Assembly (NCBI RefSeq): GCF_003353175.1
Contig: NZ_QHKS01000032.1
Span: forward strand, 16,961 to 80,960
Origin: Paraburkholderia lacunae
Lineage (GTDB): Bacteria; Pseudomonadota; Gammaproteobacteria; Burkholderiales; Burkholderiaceae
DNA: 64,000 nt
Direction of reading: 5' to 3'
Part shown: positions 9,374 through 18,323 of the stretch, piece after piece
Layout of the letters: the number at the start of each line of letters is the position of its first letter
Numbering within the stretch: the stretch's first letter is position 1
Translations under genes and position numbers: made by a program
Notes under the pieces: generated by a model
The model's input: only the letters and a program-made list of their open reading frames with translations
Database searches by the model: none
Told to the model about the DNA's origin: nothing

Positions 9374-9862
9374 GTGCAGCACGTGAATTTAGCCCCTTTG
9401 ACAGGGGTGTTTGCAGCCGCGGTGCTGGGCGGCTGTGCCGCGACGCCTTACGATACATCGATGAATTCCTGTGATCAGGAATACGTGATGACCCATCCCG
9501 CGAGCGCCGAATATTACTGCGGTCCCGGCTCTGGGTATCCCCTGTACGAGGAAGGCTTTGTCGGCTTTGTCGATATCGACCACTTTCACCATCATCACCA
9601 CCATGACCGTGATCATGACCATGACCATGACTTCGATTTTCATCGCGGCCATGACCATGATCGTGACTTTCATCACGGCGGCGCCATGGCTGGCGGCGGA
9701 CACGGCGCCGGGCACGGCGAAGTGCGTGCCGAAGGCCACGGCGGCGGGCATGGCGAAGCACACGCCGAAGGCCGCGGCGGCGGGCACGACTCAAGTGGAT
9801 TCGGCAGTGACTTTCTGCCGTCGGGCGCGAGCGGATCGCACGGTGGCGGTACGCGCAAGTAA
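9374..9862 (+). CDS. histidine-rich lipoprotein, putative metal binder
   Basis: Predicted outer-envelope lipoprotein of about 162 residues. I prefer the GTG at 9374 over an upstream ATG because GAGG sits 7 bases before it and it starts directly at a short lipoprotein signal ending in the lipobox VLGGC (Cys at residue 21). After a short segment with three cysteines comes a stretch of six histidines (HFHHHHHH) and repeated HDRDHDHDHD pairs, then Gly/His repeats of the GGGHGEA type. Such His/Asp-rich regions usually bind Zn, Ni, Cu or Co, so metal storage or buffering in the periplasm is a reasonable inference. The low-complexity region is also prone to length change. It stands alone, convergent with the dnaJ-like gene. 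Confidence 0.75.
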   Translation: MQHVNLAPLTGVFAAAVLGGCAATPYDTSMNSCDQEYVMTHPASAEYYCGPGSGYPLYEEGFVGFVDIDHFHHHHHHDRDHDHDHDFDFHRGHDHDRDFHHGGAMAGGGHGAGHGEVRAEGHGGGHGEAHAEGRGGGHDSSGFGSDFLPSGASGSHGGGTRK

Positions 9863-10031
9863 CCGGAATCACGCACCGGACCTATGCGCAGGTTGATGAC
9901 CGGCTTGATCGCGTCGTGCCACAAGAGGTACGACTGCATCGGGAGGACGTGTGCGCGCCCAAGTTCAAACGCGCGTGACGCGGCTTGCGGCCTACAAAAC
10001 AGATGCGGCCGTCCTCAAGGAGAAAAAGTTT

Positions 10032-11033
10032 TCAGGAATTGTCGTACGAGCGTGGAGCAATCGCCTGCGTTGCTCGACGCTCCGCGTCCGCAAAAATCTC
10101 GCGCAGCCGTTGTCGCTCGTTCTCGGTCAGATGTGCAACCGCAGACGGCATCGCGAGCACCAGTTGCAGCGTGAGGTCGCCGCGCGAGCCGTTGCGGTCC
10201 GTGAGCCCATGCCCGTGCAGACGAATCGTGTTGCCCGGCTGCGCGTTCGGCGGAATCGTCATCTGCAGCGCGCGGCCCAGAATCTGCGCTTCGAAGTGGC
10301 CGCCGAGGGTCGCCGTGACGAAATCAACCTGAATCTCGCAAGCGAGATTCAGCCCGTCACGGCGAAAGGCCGAGCCGCACACAATGACGACCGAGAAGAT
10401 CGCGTCGCCCGGCGGACCGCCATTCGGTCCGGGATGGCCGCCGCCTTTGACGACAAGACGCTGACCGTCCCACGCACCTGGGGGAATCCTGACTGTCTCG
10501 AACTTCCGGTAGGTCCTGACGCCAGTGCCGAGACACGTTGCACACCGGTCACTCGCCGGCGCGCGCCCGGTTCCCGCACAGGCAGCGCAGCGCATGCCCG
10601 AGACCGACTGGCCGCTGCCGCCGCAGCGCGCGCACTGCGAGACGCCGTCCTGGCACTGGCGGCACGGCCCGTTCACTGCGTAGCTCGCTTCGACCTCGCC
10701 GCCATGGATCGCGGCTTCGAGCGGTGCGAAGAGTTCGACCAGACAGTTCGCGCCGCGCATCGGCGGCGGGCTGCGGTGTTCGCGTGACGGCGCTTCCTTG
10801 CCACGGCCTTCAGTCGATTCCGCCACCGGACTCCGCACCAGCGGTGTGCGCTTGCCGGTCAGAATCTCGAATGCCTCCTGAACGCGCTTGAACACTGGCT
10901 CGACTGTCGATTCGCGCCCCTTGTTGCGGTCCGGGTGGTACTTCGCTCTCAGCCGTCGGTATGCGCGTTTGACGTCTGCGGGCGACGCAGTGTCTGGCAG
11001 TTCGAGTCGCCTGTAGTATTCGTCGAGGCTCAC
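10032..11033 (-). CDS. DnaJ-family co-chaperone with an imperfect zinc-finger region
   Basis: A 333-residue J-domain protein that should stimulate DnaK ATPase and deliver clients. The J domain (residues 1-65) has the essential HPD motif (AKYHPDRNKG). A basic linker follows, then a DnaJ-type zinc region with four Cys pairs. Three are canonical (CARCGGSG, CAACAGTG, CATCLGTG), but the first, CRQCQDG, departs from CxxCxGxG. The C-terminal substrate-binding domains are present (DGLNLACEIQVDFVTATLGG). The GTG start follows an AGGGAAAAGG sequence. Total length is shorter than DnaJ (about 376) because the G/F linker is very short, so it is probably a second, specialised DnaJ. It lies 76 bp downstream of nasA on the same strand, but a functional link to nitrate assimilation is not shown. 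Confidence 0.88.
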   Translation of the reverse strand: MSLDEYYRRLELPDTASPADVKRAYRRLRAKYHPDRNKGRESTVEPVFKRVQEAFEILTGKRTPLVRSPVAESTEGRGKEAPSREHRSPPPMRGANCLVELFAPLEAAIHGGEVEASYAVNGPCRQCQDGVSQCARCGGSGQSVSGMRCAACAGTGRAPASDRCATCLGTGVRTYRKFETVRIPPGAWDGQRLVVKGGGHPGPNGGPPGDAIFSVVIVCGSAFRRDGLNLACEIQVDFVTATLGGHFEAQILGRALQMTIPPNAQPGNTIRLHGHGLTDRNGSRGDLTLQLVLAMPSAVAHLTENERQRLREIFADAERRATQAIAPRSYDNS

Positions 11034-11109
11034 GCCTTTTCCCTGTTTCTTTCTGGAAGCGCAAGTCTATCAAGACGGGAGCGAAAGTCTGTTGTCGATG
11101 ACGGGAGAT

Positions 11110-13932
11110 TCAGGCGGTGCTCAACCGTTCCAGCTCGGTGTCGACCAGTAGCTTCTTCAGTTCCGGCACGCAGGACCCGCAGTTGCCACCGGCCTTCAGG
11201 CACGCGGTGATCTCCGCCGCAGTCTTTAGCCCTTGCTCACGGATCGCCGTGCATATCGTGTTGCGTCCGACACCGAAACACGAGCAGACCGTGGGCCCCG
11301 TATCGACGCCCTTGCCGATCGGCTGTCCAAACAGCAGGCCGGCACGATCCTCCTCGTCGAGCCAGTCCTTCCCGAACAGGCTCGCGAGCCACGTACGCGA
11401 CGGCAACGGCGACTCGGGGCGCGCCGATACGAAGATGCAACTCTCGATACGCTCGTCGACCAGATGCACAGCGCGATAGATGCCCGCCGTCCTGTCCTCG
11501 TACTCGAGCCAGTCGGCGTGCGGATCGTCAATACCTAACAGCGCTTGCGCCCAGCCGCTGTGATCGTCGAGCGGCTTGCGCCCTGCGAGTTCGTAGCGCA
11601 CGAACTGCGTGCCGTGGACGCGCGTCCAGTAGGTCACGTCGTCCAGCACCGGAGCGTGACGGCTCAACGAGAAACCGTGCCAGGCGACGTCAAACCGGTC
11701 GACGCGAACCGGCGTATGTTTGAACTCGGGCTCCCCGGAGACCGGATCGACCTCGGGATTCACTACCGCGCCGACACGCGCGTCGGACGCCACCTGATCG
11801 TTCCAGTGGATCGGCACGAACACGCTGCCTCGCGACATGCCACCGCCGTGCTGCACACGTGCGACCATCGTGCCCCAACGGCTCGACACGCGCGCGAGCT
11901 CACCTTCACGCACACCGCACGACAGCGCGTCCTGCGGATGCAAATCGACGAATGCTTCCGTCACGTGGCCGGCGAGCTTCTCCGACTTGCCCGTGCGGGT
12001 CATCGTGTGCCATTGGTCGCGCACCCGGCCGGTATTTAGCGTCAGCGGATACTCGACGTCCGGCGCATGGACCGGTGCGCGCGGCGGTGTCGCGACGAAC
12101 CGCGCCTTGCCGTCCGGGTGCCCATAGCGGCGATCACCGAAGAGTCGCGCGGTACCGCGCTGCGCCGCGCCATTCGCCGCCAGTACCGGCCACTGGATCG
12201 GCTGCAGAGCATCGTAGCGCTCGCGGCCGAGCGCGACGAGCCCACCCAGATTGAACACGCGCGGCACATCGCCTTCGATGTGTGCGTTGCCAGTTTTCGC
12301 GTCGCTGCCGGTGCTCCCGTCACCGTTGCCCGGCTCGTTACGATAAGCGCTCAGCCGCGCATGCTCGTCGAAGATCTCATGCGGAGCCGAAAAATCGAAG
12401 CCGGCATACCCCATGCGCTGAGCGACGTCGCAGATGATCCGCCAGTCGGCACGCGCTTCGCCCGGTGCCGACAGGAACGCTCGCTGGCGCGAGATCCGGC
12501 GCTCGGAGTTGGTGACGGTGCCGTCTTTCTCGCCCCAGCCGAGCGCCGGCAGCAGGACGTGGGCAAACGCATTGGTGTCGGTGCACTCGACGATGTCGGA
12601 GCTGACGACGAGCTCGCAGCGCGCGAGCGCGCGCTTCGCCTGATCGCCATCGGGCAGGCTCACAACCGGGTTCGTGCCCATGATCCAGACAGCCTTGATC
12701 CGGCCTGTCCCGATCGCATCGAATAGCTCGACTGCCTTGAGTCCCGGCCGTTCCGCGATGGCGGGCGAACCCCAGAAAGTCTGCACGAGGTCGCGATGGC
12801 GCGGATTGTCGAGTTCCAGATGTGCCGCCAGCATGTTCGCGAGGCCGCCCACTTCACGCCCGCCCATCGCGTTCGGCTGTCCGGTAAACGAGAACGGGCC
12901 CATCCCCGGCTTGCCGATGCGCCCTGTCAGCAGATGGCAATTGATGATGCTGTTGACCTTGTCAGTGCCGGAGGTCGACTGATTCACACCCTGAGAATAG
13001 ACCGTCACCACCCGCTCGGTCCGCGCGAAGAGCCGATAGAACTCGAGCAGATCGTGTGGGTCGACCTTGCAGGCCTTCGCGCACTGCGCGAGGTCGAAGC
13101 CGTTCGCCGCGTCGGTTGAGGCGGCATCGAGCGCTTGCTCGTAGCCGGTCGTATGCGCATCGACGAAACCTGCGTCGGTCGTGTCGTGTTCCGCGAGAAA
13201 ACTGAACAGGCCGTTGAACAGCCGGACGTCGGTGCCCGCCTTCAGCGGCAGGTGCAGGTCGGCCATCTCGCAGGTCGCGGTGTAGCGCGGGTCGATCACC
13301 ACGACCTTCATATCGGGTCGCGTTTCCTTGATCCTGACAATCCGCTGGAACAGGATCGGATGGCACCACGCGGTGTTCGATCCGACCAGCACCACCAGGT
13401 CCGCCAGTTCGAGGTCTTCGTAGCACACCGGCACCAGGTCTTCGCCGAACGCACGCTTGTGCCCCGCGACCGATGACGACATGCACAGGCGCGAATTGGT
13501 GTCGATGTTCGCGCTGCCGACATAGCCTTTCATCAGCTTGTTGGCGACGTAGTAATCCTCCGTCAGCAGTTGTCCCGAGACGTAGAGCGCGACTGCATCT
13601 GGGCCATGCTGATCGATGATCCGGCGAAAGCCACCGGCGACCGTGTCGAGCGCATCGCTCCACGACACGTCGCGCAACTCACCGCTGCCCGGCTCGCGCA
13701 GCTTCGGATGCAGCAGGCGTCCATCGAGCCCGACCGTTTCGCCGAGCGCCGAGCCCTTCACGCACAGGCGGCCTGCGTTTGCCGGATGGCGTTCGTCGCC
13801 GGCAATGTCGGGCTGGCCGTCCGGGCGTGGCGTCGCGAGCACACCGCAGCCGACGCCGCAATAGGGGCAGGTGGTTCGGACCGCGTCACGCCTACCGTCA
13901 GGCGTGTTGGAAATGACAATGGGAAAACTCAC
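11110..13932 (-). CDS. nasA: assimilatory nitrate reductase, catalytic subunit
   Basis: Molybdopterin guanine dinucleotide enzyme of 940 residues that reduces nitrate to nitrite in the cytoplasm. An N-terminal 4Fe-4S site is visible as Cys22, Cys25, Cys29 and Cys57 (CPYCGVGC ... GRLCVKG). The large molybdopterin domains follow (NTNSRLCMSSSVAG near residue 145, then GPFSFTGQPNAMGGREVGG). The molydopterin-dinucleotide-binding domain starts near YPLTLNTGRVRDQWHTMTR. The last 60 residues form a BFD-type 2Fe-2S domain: Cys883 and Cys885, then Cys918 and Cys921. This matches the bacterial NAD(P)H-dependent Nas class, which takes electrons from a flavoprotein partner. The GTG start, preceded by GGAA, lies 13 bp after the FAD oxidoreductase gene. 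It is the last nas gene of the operon. Confidence 0.95.
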   Translation of the reverse strand: MSFPIVISNTPDGRRDAVRTTCPYCGVGCGVLATPRPDGQPDIAGDERHPANAGRLCVKGSALGETVGLDGRLLHPKLREPGSGELRDVSWSDALDTVAGGFRRIIDQHGPDAVALYVSGQLLTEDYYVANKLMKGYVGSANIDTNSRLCMSSSVAGHKRAFGEDLVPVCYEDLELADLVVLVGSNTAWCHPILFQRIVRIKETRPDMKVVVIDPRYTATCEMADLHLPLKAGTDVRLFNGLFSFLAEHDTTDAGFVDAHTTGYEQALDAASTDAANGFDLAQCAKACKVDPHDLLEFYRLFARTERVVTVYSQGVNQSTSGTDKVNSIINCHLLTGRIGKPGMGPFSFTGQPNAMGGREVGGLANMLAAHLELDNPRHRDLVQTFWGSPAIAERPGLKAVELFDAIGTGRIKAVWIMGTNPVVSLPDGDQAKRALARCELVVSSDIVECTDTNAFAHVLLPALGWGEKDGTVTNSERRISRQRAFLSAPGEARADWRIICDVAQRMGYAGFDFSAPHEIFDEHARLSAYRNEPGNGDGSTGSDAKTGNAHIEGDVPRVFNLGGLVALGRERYDALQPIQWPVLAANGAAQRGTARLFGDRRYGHPDGKARFVATPPRAPVHAPDVEYPLTLNTGRVRDQWHTMTRTGKSEKLAGHVTEAFVDLHPQDALSCGVREGELARVSSRWGTMVARVQHGGGMSRGSVFVPIHWNDQVASDARVGAVVNPEVDPVSGEPEFKHTPVRVDRFDVAWHGFSLSRHAPVLDDVTYWTRVHGTQFVRYELAGRKPLDDHSGWAQALLGIDDPHADWLEYEDRTAGIYRAVHLVDERIESCIFVSARPESPLPSRTWLASLFGKDWLDEEDRAGLLFGQPIGKGVDTGPTVCSCFGVGRNTICTAIREQGLKTAAEITACLKAGGNCGSCVPELKKLLVDTELERLSTA

Positions 13933-13945
13933 GTTCGATTCCGGT

Positions 13946-15217
13946 TCAGGCGAGCTGCGCCTCGCACAGGGCTTTGCCGAACAGCAATTGGCTGCGCAGC
14001 GGAGAAATGTCGGTCCGGTTCTGGATCAGCTCGAAGTACCACGCTCCGTCCTTGACGTCGCCGTACAGGACCGCGCCGATCACCCGGCTATCCTCGATCA
14101 CGAGGCGCTTGTAGACGCCTCGTCGCGGATCGCGAAGCACGAGGTCTTCACTGTCCGGGCCGCCGGCGAAATCACCGGCAGAATAAAGGTCGACGCCTGT
14201 GACTTTCAGCTTGGTCGCCGTCGCGCGCTGCACGTACCGACGGTGGCCCGCACCGGCCAGGTGCGCGCCGCAGACACGCGCCTGGTCCCAGATCGGCGCG
14301 ACGAGACCGAAGGTCGCCGTCCGGTGCTGCACGCACTCGCCGACCGCGTAGACACGCGGATCGTAGGTCTGCAACGTGTCGTCGACGACGATCGCTCGCT
14401 CACAGTGCAAGCCCGCCTGTTTCGCGAGTTCGATATTCGGGCGCACCCCGGCCGTCATGACAACCAGGTCGGCGGGAATCTCCGTGCCGTCGTTAAAACG
14501 CACTGCGGTGACACGCTCCGGCCCGACTATCTCGGCGGTGCGTGCCTTCAGCATGAAGCGCAAGCCCCTGCGCTCCAGCGTCTGCAACAGCAGGGCCGAT
14601 GCGCTCCTGTCGAGCTGGCGGTCCATCAGGCTGTCGGTGTCGTGCACGACCGTGACCGACATGCCTTGGCGCATGAGTCCGTTCGCCGCCTCCAGCCCGA
14701 GGAGACCGCCGCCGATGATCACCGCATGACGGTGACTGCGCGCTGCGGCGAGCATCGTTTCGACGTCCTGGATGTCGCGAAACGCGATCACCCCCGGCAG
14801 TTGGTGACCCGGCACCGGAATCAGGAATGGCTTGGAGCCGGTCGCGATCAGCAGCCGGTCGTAGCCCACCTCGATGCCGCTTTGCGAGCGCACGATGCGG
14901 CGCCTGCGGTCAATCGCGGCCACCGGGTCGCCCGCATGCAGCCGGATACCGTTGTCTGCATACCAGTCACGCGTGTTGAGGATGATATCGTCGACACTCT
15001 TCTCGCCCGCGAGCACCGGCGACAGCAGGATGCGGTTGTAGTTACCGTACGGCTCGGCACCGAATACGGTGATGTCGTAGAGGTCCGGCGCGAGCTTGAG
15101 CAGTTCCTCGACAGTGCGCATCCCGGCCATGCCGTTGCCGACGACAACGAGACGTGGTCGGGAAGGCGCGGTGAACGATGCGCCTCCTGAGGTCTGCACG
15201 GCATATTCGTGTCTCAT
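13946..15217 (-). CDS. FAD-dependent NAD(P)H oxidoreductase, nitrate-reductase electron donor
   Basis: Flavoprotein of about 423 residues with two dinucleotide-binding folds: FAD near the N-terminus (LVVVGNGMAGMRTVEEL) and NAD(P) in the middle (AVIIGGGLLGLEAANGL), plus the FAD-contacting ADLVVMTAGVRPN and YAVGECVQH segments. It resembles the N-terminal part of NirB but stops before the BFD, siroheme and 4Fe-4S domains. By analogy with NasB/NasC-type subunits it should pass electrons from NAD(P)H to NasA. The ATG at 15217 overlaps the nirD stop as ATGA, which indicates translational coupling and fixes the start. A longer frame upstream is a shadow of nirD. Confidence 0.9.
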   Translation of the reverse strand: MRHEYAVQTSGGASFTAPSRPRLVVVGNGMAGMRTVEELLKLAPDLYDITVFGAEPYGNYNRILLSPVLAGEKSVDDIILNTRDWYADNGIRLHAGDPVAAIDRRRRIVRSQSGIEVGYDRLLIATGSKPFLIPVPGHQLPGVIAFRDIQDVETMLAAARSHRHAVIIGGGLLGLEAANGLMRQGMSVTVVHDTDSLMDRQLDRSASALLLQTLERRGLRFMLKARTAEIVGPERVTAVRFNDGTEIPADLVVMTAGVRPNIELAKQAGLHCERAIVVDDTLQTYDPRVYAVGECVQHRTATFGLVAPIWDQARVCGAHLAGAGHRRYVQRATATKLKVTGVDLYSAGDFAGGPDSEDLVLRDPRRGVYKRLVIEDSRVIGAVLYGDVKDGAWYFELIQNRTDISPLRSQLLFGKALCEAQLA

Positions 15218-15561
15218 GCCGCGACCCACACCTGGCCGCTCTCGACCCGCACCGGGTAGGCGTTGACGGAATTCTCGGGCGCCTCGAGGCACTCGCCGGT
15301 GCGCAGGTCGAAGTGATGCTTGTAGATCGGCGAGGCCACCACGATGCGCTCACCGAGACTGCCGATCAGCCCGCGAGAGAGCACCGCCGCCTGCGAGCCC
15401 GGATCGAAGTTGTCGATCGCGAACACGCTGCCGTTACCGTCCGCGACGTGAAATACCGCTACCTGCTCGCCATTGACGAGTGCACAGACGCCAGTATTCG
15501 GAACAATGTCGTCGAGCGCACACACGGGCATCCAGGATTGCGGAAGTCGATTGCTGTTCAT
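15214..15561 (-). CDS. nirD: nitrite reductase small subunit (Rieske-like)
   Basis: A 115-residue partner of NirB with a Rieske-fold domain. The start (MNSNRLPQSW) has a strong GAGGAG ribosome binding site 6 bases upstream, although the frame stays open further back. Visible features are the strands around ALVNGEQVAVFHVADGNGSV, AIDNFDPGSQAAVLSRG and SPIYKHHFDLRTGECLEAPE. It lacks the Cys-x-His pairs that bind the 2Fe-2S cluster in true Rieske proteins, which is normal for NirD. It lies 32 bp after nirB and overlaps the next gene by 4 bases, so the four genes nirB-nirD-oxidoreductase-nasA form one operon. Confidence 0.93.
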   Translation of the reverse strand: MNSNRLPQSWMPVCALDDIVPNTGVCALVNGEQVAVFHVADGNGSVFAIDNFDPGSQAAVLSRGLIGSLGERIVVASPIYKHHFDLRTGECLEAPENSVNAYPVRVESGQVWVAA

Positions 15562-15593
15562 GCGGGGCTCCTCAAGATAGGTGCTGTGGATGG

Positions 15594-18134
15594 TCAGGCG
15601 GTCTCGACGACCACAGGAATCGGGAATTGCTTCGCTTGCCGCTCGGCGGGCGTCGCAGGCCGGATCTGGCCGCGCTCCTCGACGAACGCGACGGTGCTGT
15701 CGGCCTGTTCGCTGTTGACGAAATGACGGAAGCGCTTGCGCGTTTCGGGATCGGTGACGGCCTTTTTCCACTCGTCTTCGTAGCTGTCGACCACGTGCTG
15801 CATCTCCGCCTCGAGCTCCGACGCAACCCCAAGACGATCGTTGACCACCACGTCGATCAGGTACGCGAGGCCGCCTTCGAGGTTGTCGCGCCACACGCTG
15901 GTGCGTTGCAGCCTATCGGCGGTGCGCACGTAGAACATCAGGAAGCGGTCGATGTAGCGCACCAGCGTGTCGTGATCGAGGTCCGACGCGAGCAGTTCGG
16001 CGTGGCGCGGTTTCATGCCGCCGTTGCCGCACACGTAGAGATTCCAGCCCTTCTCGGTGGCGATGATGCCGACGTCCTTGCCCTGCGCTTCCGCGCATTC
16101 GCGGGTGCAGCCCGACACGCCGAACTTGATCTTGTGCGGCGTACGCAGGCCCTTGTAGCGGTTCTCGATCTCGACCGCGAGGCCCACCGAATCGCCGACG
16201 CCGTAGCGGCACCACGTCGAGCCGACACACGACTTCACGGTGCGCAGCGATTTGCCGTACGCATGGCCCGATTCGAAACCGGCGGCGATCAGTTCTTCCC
16301 AGATCAGCGGCAGTTGCTCGACGCGCGCGCCGAACATATCGACCCGCTGACCGCCGGTGATCTTCGTGTAGAGACCGTATTTCTTCGCGACCTGGCCGAC
16401 CGCGATCAGCCCATCGGGCGTCACCTCGCCGCCCGGCATGCGCGGCACGACCGAATACGTGCCGTCGCGCTGGATGTTGGCGAGGTAGTAATCGTTGGTG
16501 TCCTGCAGCGACGCGTGCTCTTTCTTCAGCACGAATTCGTTCCAGCACGACGCGAGGATGCTCGCCACCGCCGGCTTGCAGATATCGCAGCCGAGCCCGC
16601 GGCCATGCTTCGCGAGCAATGCGCCGAAGCTGCGCACGCCCTCGACACGCACGATGTGATACAGCTCCTGGCGCGAATACGGGAAGTGCTCGCACACGTG
16701 GTTATTGACCGCGAGCCCCTGCTTCTTCATCTCCGCCTTCATCACCTGGGTGACGAGCGGCACGCAGCCGCCGCACGAGGTGCCAGCGCATGTTGCGCTC
16801 TTCACAGCGCCGATACTGGTCGCGCCCGCACACACCGCCGCGCAGATTTCGCCTTTGGAGACATTGTTGCACGAGCAGATCTGCGCGGCCTCGGGCAGCG
16901 CGTCGACCCCAAGTCCGGGCTTGGCCTTGCCGTCGCTTTGCGGCAGGATCAGGAATTCCGGTGCTTCCGGCAATTCGATGCGGTTCAGCATCATCTGCAG
17001 CAGCGTTCCGTATTCGCTCGCGTCGCCGACCATCACGGCGCCGAGCAGTTGCTTGCCGCACTCGGACACCACCAGCTTCTTGTAGACCTGCTTGCGTTCG
17101 TCGCTGAACTGGTACGTGCGGCTGCCCGGCGTCTTGCCGTGCGCATCGCCGATGCTCGCGACATCCACACCCATCAGCTTGAGCTTGGTGCTCATGTCCG
17201 CGCCGCCGAAACCGGCTTGATCGCCCAGCAGTTGCTTCGCTGTGACGCGTGCCATGTCATACCCTGGCGCCACGAGGCCATACACCATGCCGTTCCACGC
17301 CGCGCATTCGCCGATCGCATAGATGTCGGGATCGCTCGTGCGGCAGGTGTCGTCGATCGCAATGCCGCCACGCGGACCCAGTTCCAGCCCGCAGGCACGC
17401 GCAATCTCATCGCGCGGACGGATACCGGCGGAGAACACAATCATGTCGGTGTCGAGATGCGTGCCGTCAGCGAACTGCATCCGATGGGTGCCCGCTTCGC
17501 CATCGACGATGGCGAGCGTGTGCGTGGCCGTATGGACCTGCACGCCCAGCTCCTCGATCTTGCTGCGCAGAACCCGTCCGCCGCCGTCGTCGACCTGGAC
17601 CGCCATCAGGCGAGGTGCGAACTCGACGACATGCGCGGCCAGGCCCATATCATGCAGCGCCTTCGCACATTCAAGCCCCAGCAAGCCGCCGCCGACCACC
17701 ACCCCCGACTTCGCCCGCGCGCCGCATTCCTGCATCGCTTCGAGATCTTCGATGGTGCGATAGACGAAGCAGTCCTCACGATCGCTGCCCGCCATGGGCG
17801 GAACAAAAGGCGACGAACCGGTGGCGAGCACCAGTTTGTCGTAGGAAAGCGTCTCGCCGTTCGAGATGCTCACCGTGCGGGCCTCCCGGTCGATCGAAAC
17901 CGCCTTCGCGTTGAGCTTGAGCAGCACGTTCTCGCGCTCGAAGAAGCCTGGCTTGACGAGCGACAGGTCCTCAGCGGACTTGCCGGAAAAGAATTCGGAC
18001 AGATGCACGCGGTCATAGGCCGGACGAGGCTCCTCGCACAGCACGGTGATGTGCAGCGCGGACTTGGCGTCGTCCACAAGGCATTCCAGAAGCTTGTGAC
18101 CCACCATTCCGTGGCCAACGACGACAACGTTCAT
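15594..18134 (-). CDS. nirB: assimilatory nitrite reductase [NAD(P)H], large subunit
   Basis: Multidomain cytoplasmic enzyme of about 846 residues reducing nitrite to ammonium with six electrons from NAD(P)H. Domains in order: FAD fold (MNVVVVGHGMVGHKLLE), NAD fold (GVVVGGGLLGLECAKAL), a BFD-like 2Fe-2S region (ICSCNNVSKGEIC ... TSCGGCVP), and a siroheme/4Fe-4S half with the four cluster ligands in C-x5-C (SCVGSTWC) and C-x3-C (GCTREC). I chose the ATG at 18134 because it begins the FAD fold directly; in-frame ATGs upstream at 18155 and 18173 are possible. Its 5' leader carries a sigma-54 promoter and an antitermination element, so expression should need both nitrogen limitation and nitrate or nitrite. 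Confidence 0.96.
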   Translation of the reverse strand: MNVVVVGHGMVGHKLLECLVDDAKSALHITVLCEEPRPAYDRVHLSEFFSGKSAEDLSLVKPGFFERENVLLKLNAKAVSIDREARTVSISNGETLSYDKLVLATGSSPFVPPMAGSDREDCFVYRTIEDLEAMQECGARAKSGVVVGGGLLGLECAKALHDMGLAAHVVEFAPRLMAVQVDDGGGRVLRSKIEELGVQVHTATHTLAIVDGEAGTHRMQFADGTHLDTDMIVFSAGIRPRDEIARACGLELGPRGGIAIDDTCRTSDPDIYAIGECAAWNGMVYGLVAPGYDMARVTAKQLLGDQAGFGGADMSTKLKLMGVDVASIGDAHGKTPGSRTYQFSDERKQVYKKLVVSECGKQLLGAVMVGDASEYGTLLQMMLNRIELPEAPEFLILPQSDGKAKPGLGVDALPEAAQICSCNNVSKGEICAAVCAGATSIGAVKSATCAGTSCGGCVPLVTQVMKAEMKKQGLAVNNHVCEHFPYSRQELYHIVRVEGVRSFGALLAKHGRGLGCDICKPAVASILASCWNEFVLKKEHASLQDTNDYYLANIQRDGTYSVVPRMPGGEVTPDGLIAVGQVAKKYGLYTKITGGQRVDMFGARVEQLPLIWEELIAAGFESGHAYGKSLRTVKSCVGSTWCRYGVGDSVGLAVEIENRYKGLRTPHKIKFGVSGCTRECAEAQGKDVGIIATEKGWNLYVCGNGGMKPRHAELLASDLDHDTLVRYIDRFLMFYVRTADRLQRTSVWRDNLEGGLAYLIDVVVNDRLGVASELEAEMQHVVDSYEDEWKKAVTDPETRKRFRHFVNSEQADSTVAFVEERGQIRPATPAERQAKQFPIPVVVETA

Positions 18135-18187
18135 GACTGGAGTCTCACCCATTTCCAACGCGGTTCGCGGCATGATTTTCGTCCGGC

Positions 18188-18250
18188 AAATAAAAAGGCG
18201 TCCCGCGGATCCAGTCGTCAAGTGACTGAATTCAGGGGACGCCGTTGTCC
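18188..18250 (-). promoter_or_regulatory. nirB leader: P2 hexaloop hairpin overlapping an intrinsic terminator
   Basis: In the nirB transcript, GGAC-[AACGGC]-GTCC (18250-18237) forms a hairpin with a six-base loop that has A at position 1 and G at position 4. Its 3' arm is part of GGCGTCCC, which pairs instead with GGGACGCC (18204-18197) to make a long hairpin followed by TTTTTATTT (18196-18188). The two structures exclude each other. This is the mechanism known for ANTAR regulators (NasR of Klebsiella, NasT of other proteobacteria): the protein holds P2 and the terminator cannot form. Pairing is read by eye; the regulator itself is not in the window. Confidence 0.8.
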
Positions 18251-18292
18251 AAAAACATCAGGATCTAAAGAGTGTCTTTGCTGCGTGCTGCC

Positions 18293-18310
18293 CGGATCAT
18301 CGTTGATCCG
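18293..18310 (-). promoter_or_regulatory. nirB leader: P1 hexaloop hairpin
   Basis: CGGATC-[AACGAT]-GATCCG is a perfect six-pair stem with a six-base loop carrying A1 and G4, the loop bases conserved in ANTAR targets. It begins about 3 bases after the start site predicted from the sigma-54 promoter. About 42 bases separate it from P2. Confidence 0.75.
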
Positions 18311-18323
18311 CTGCAGTGAGTTA

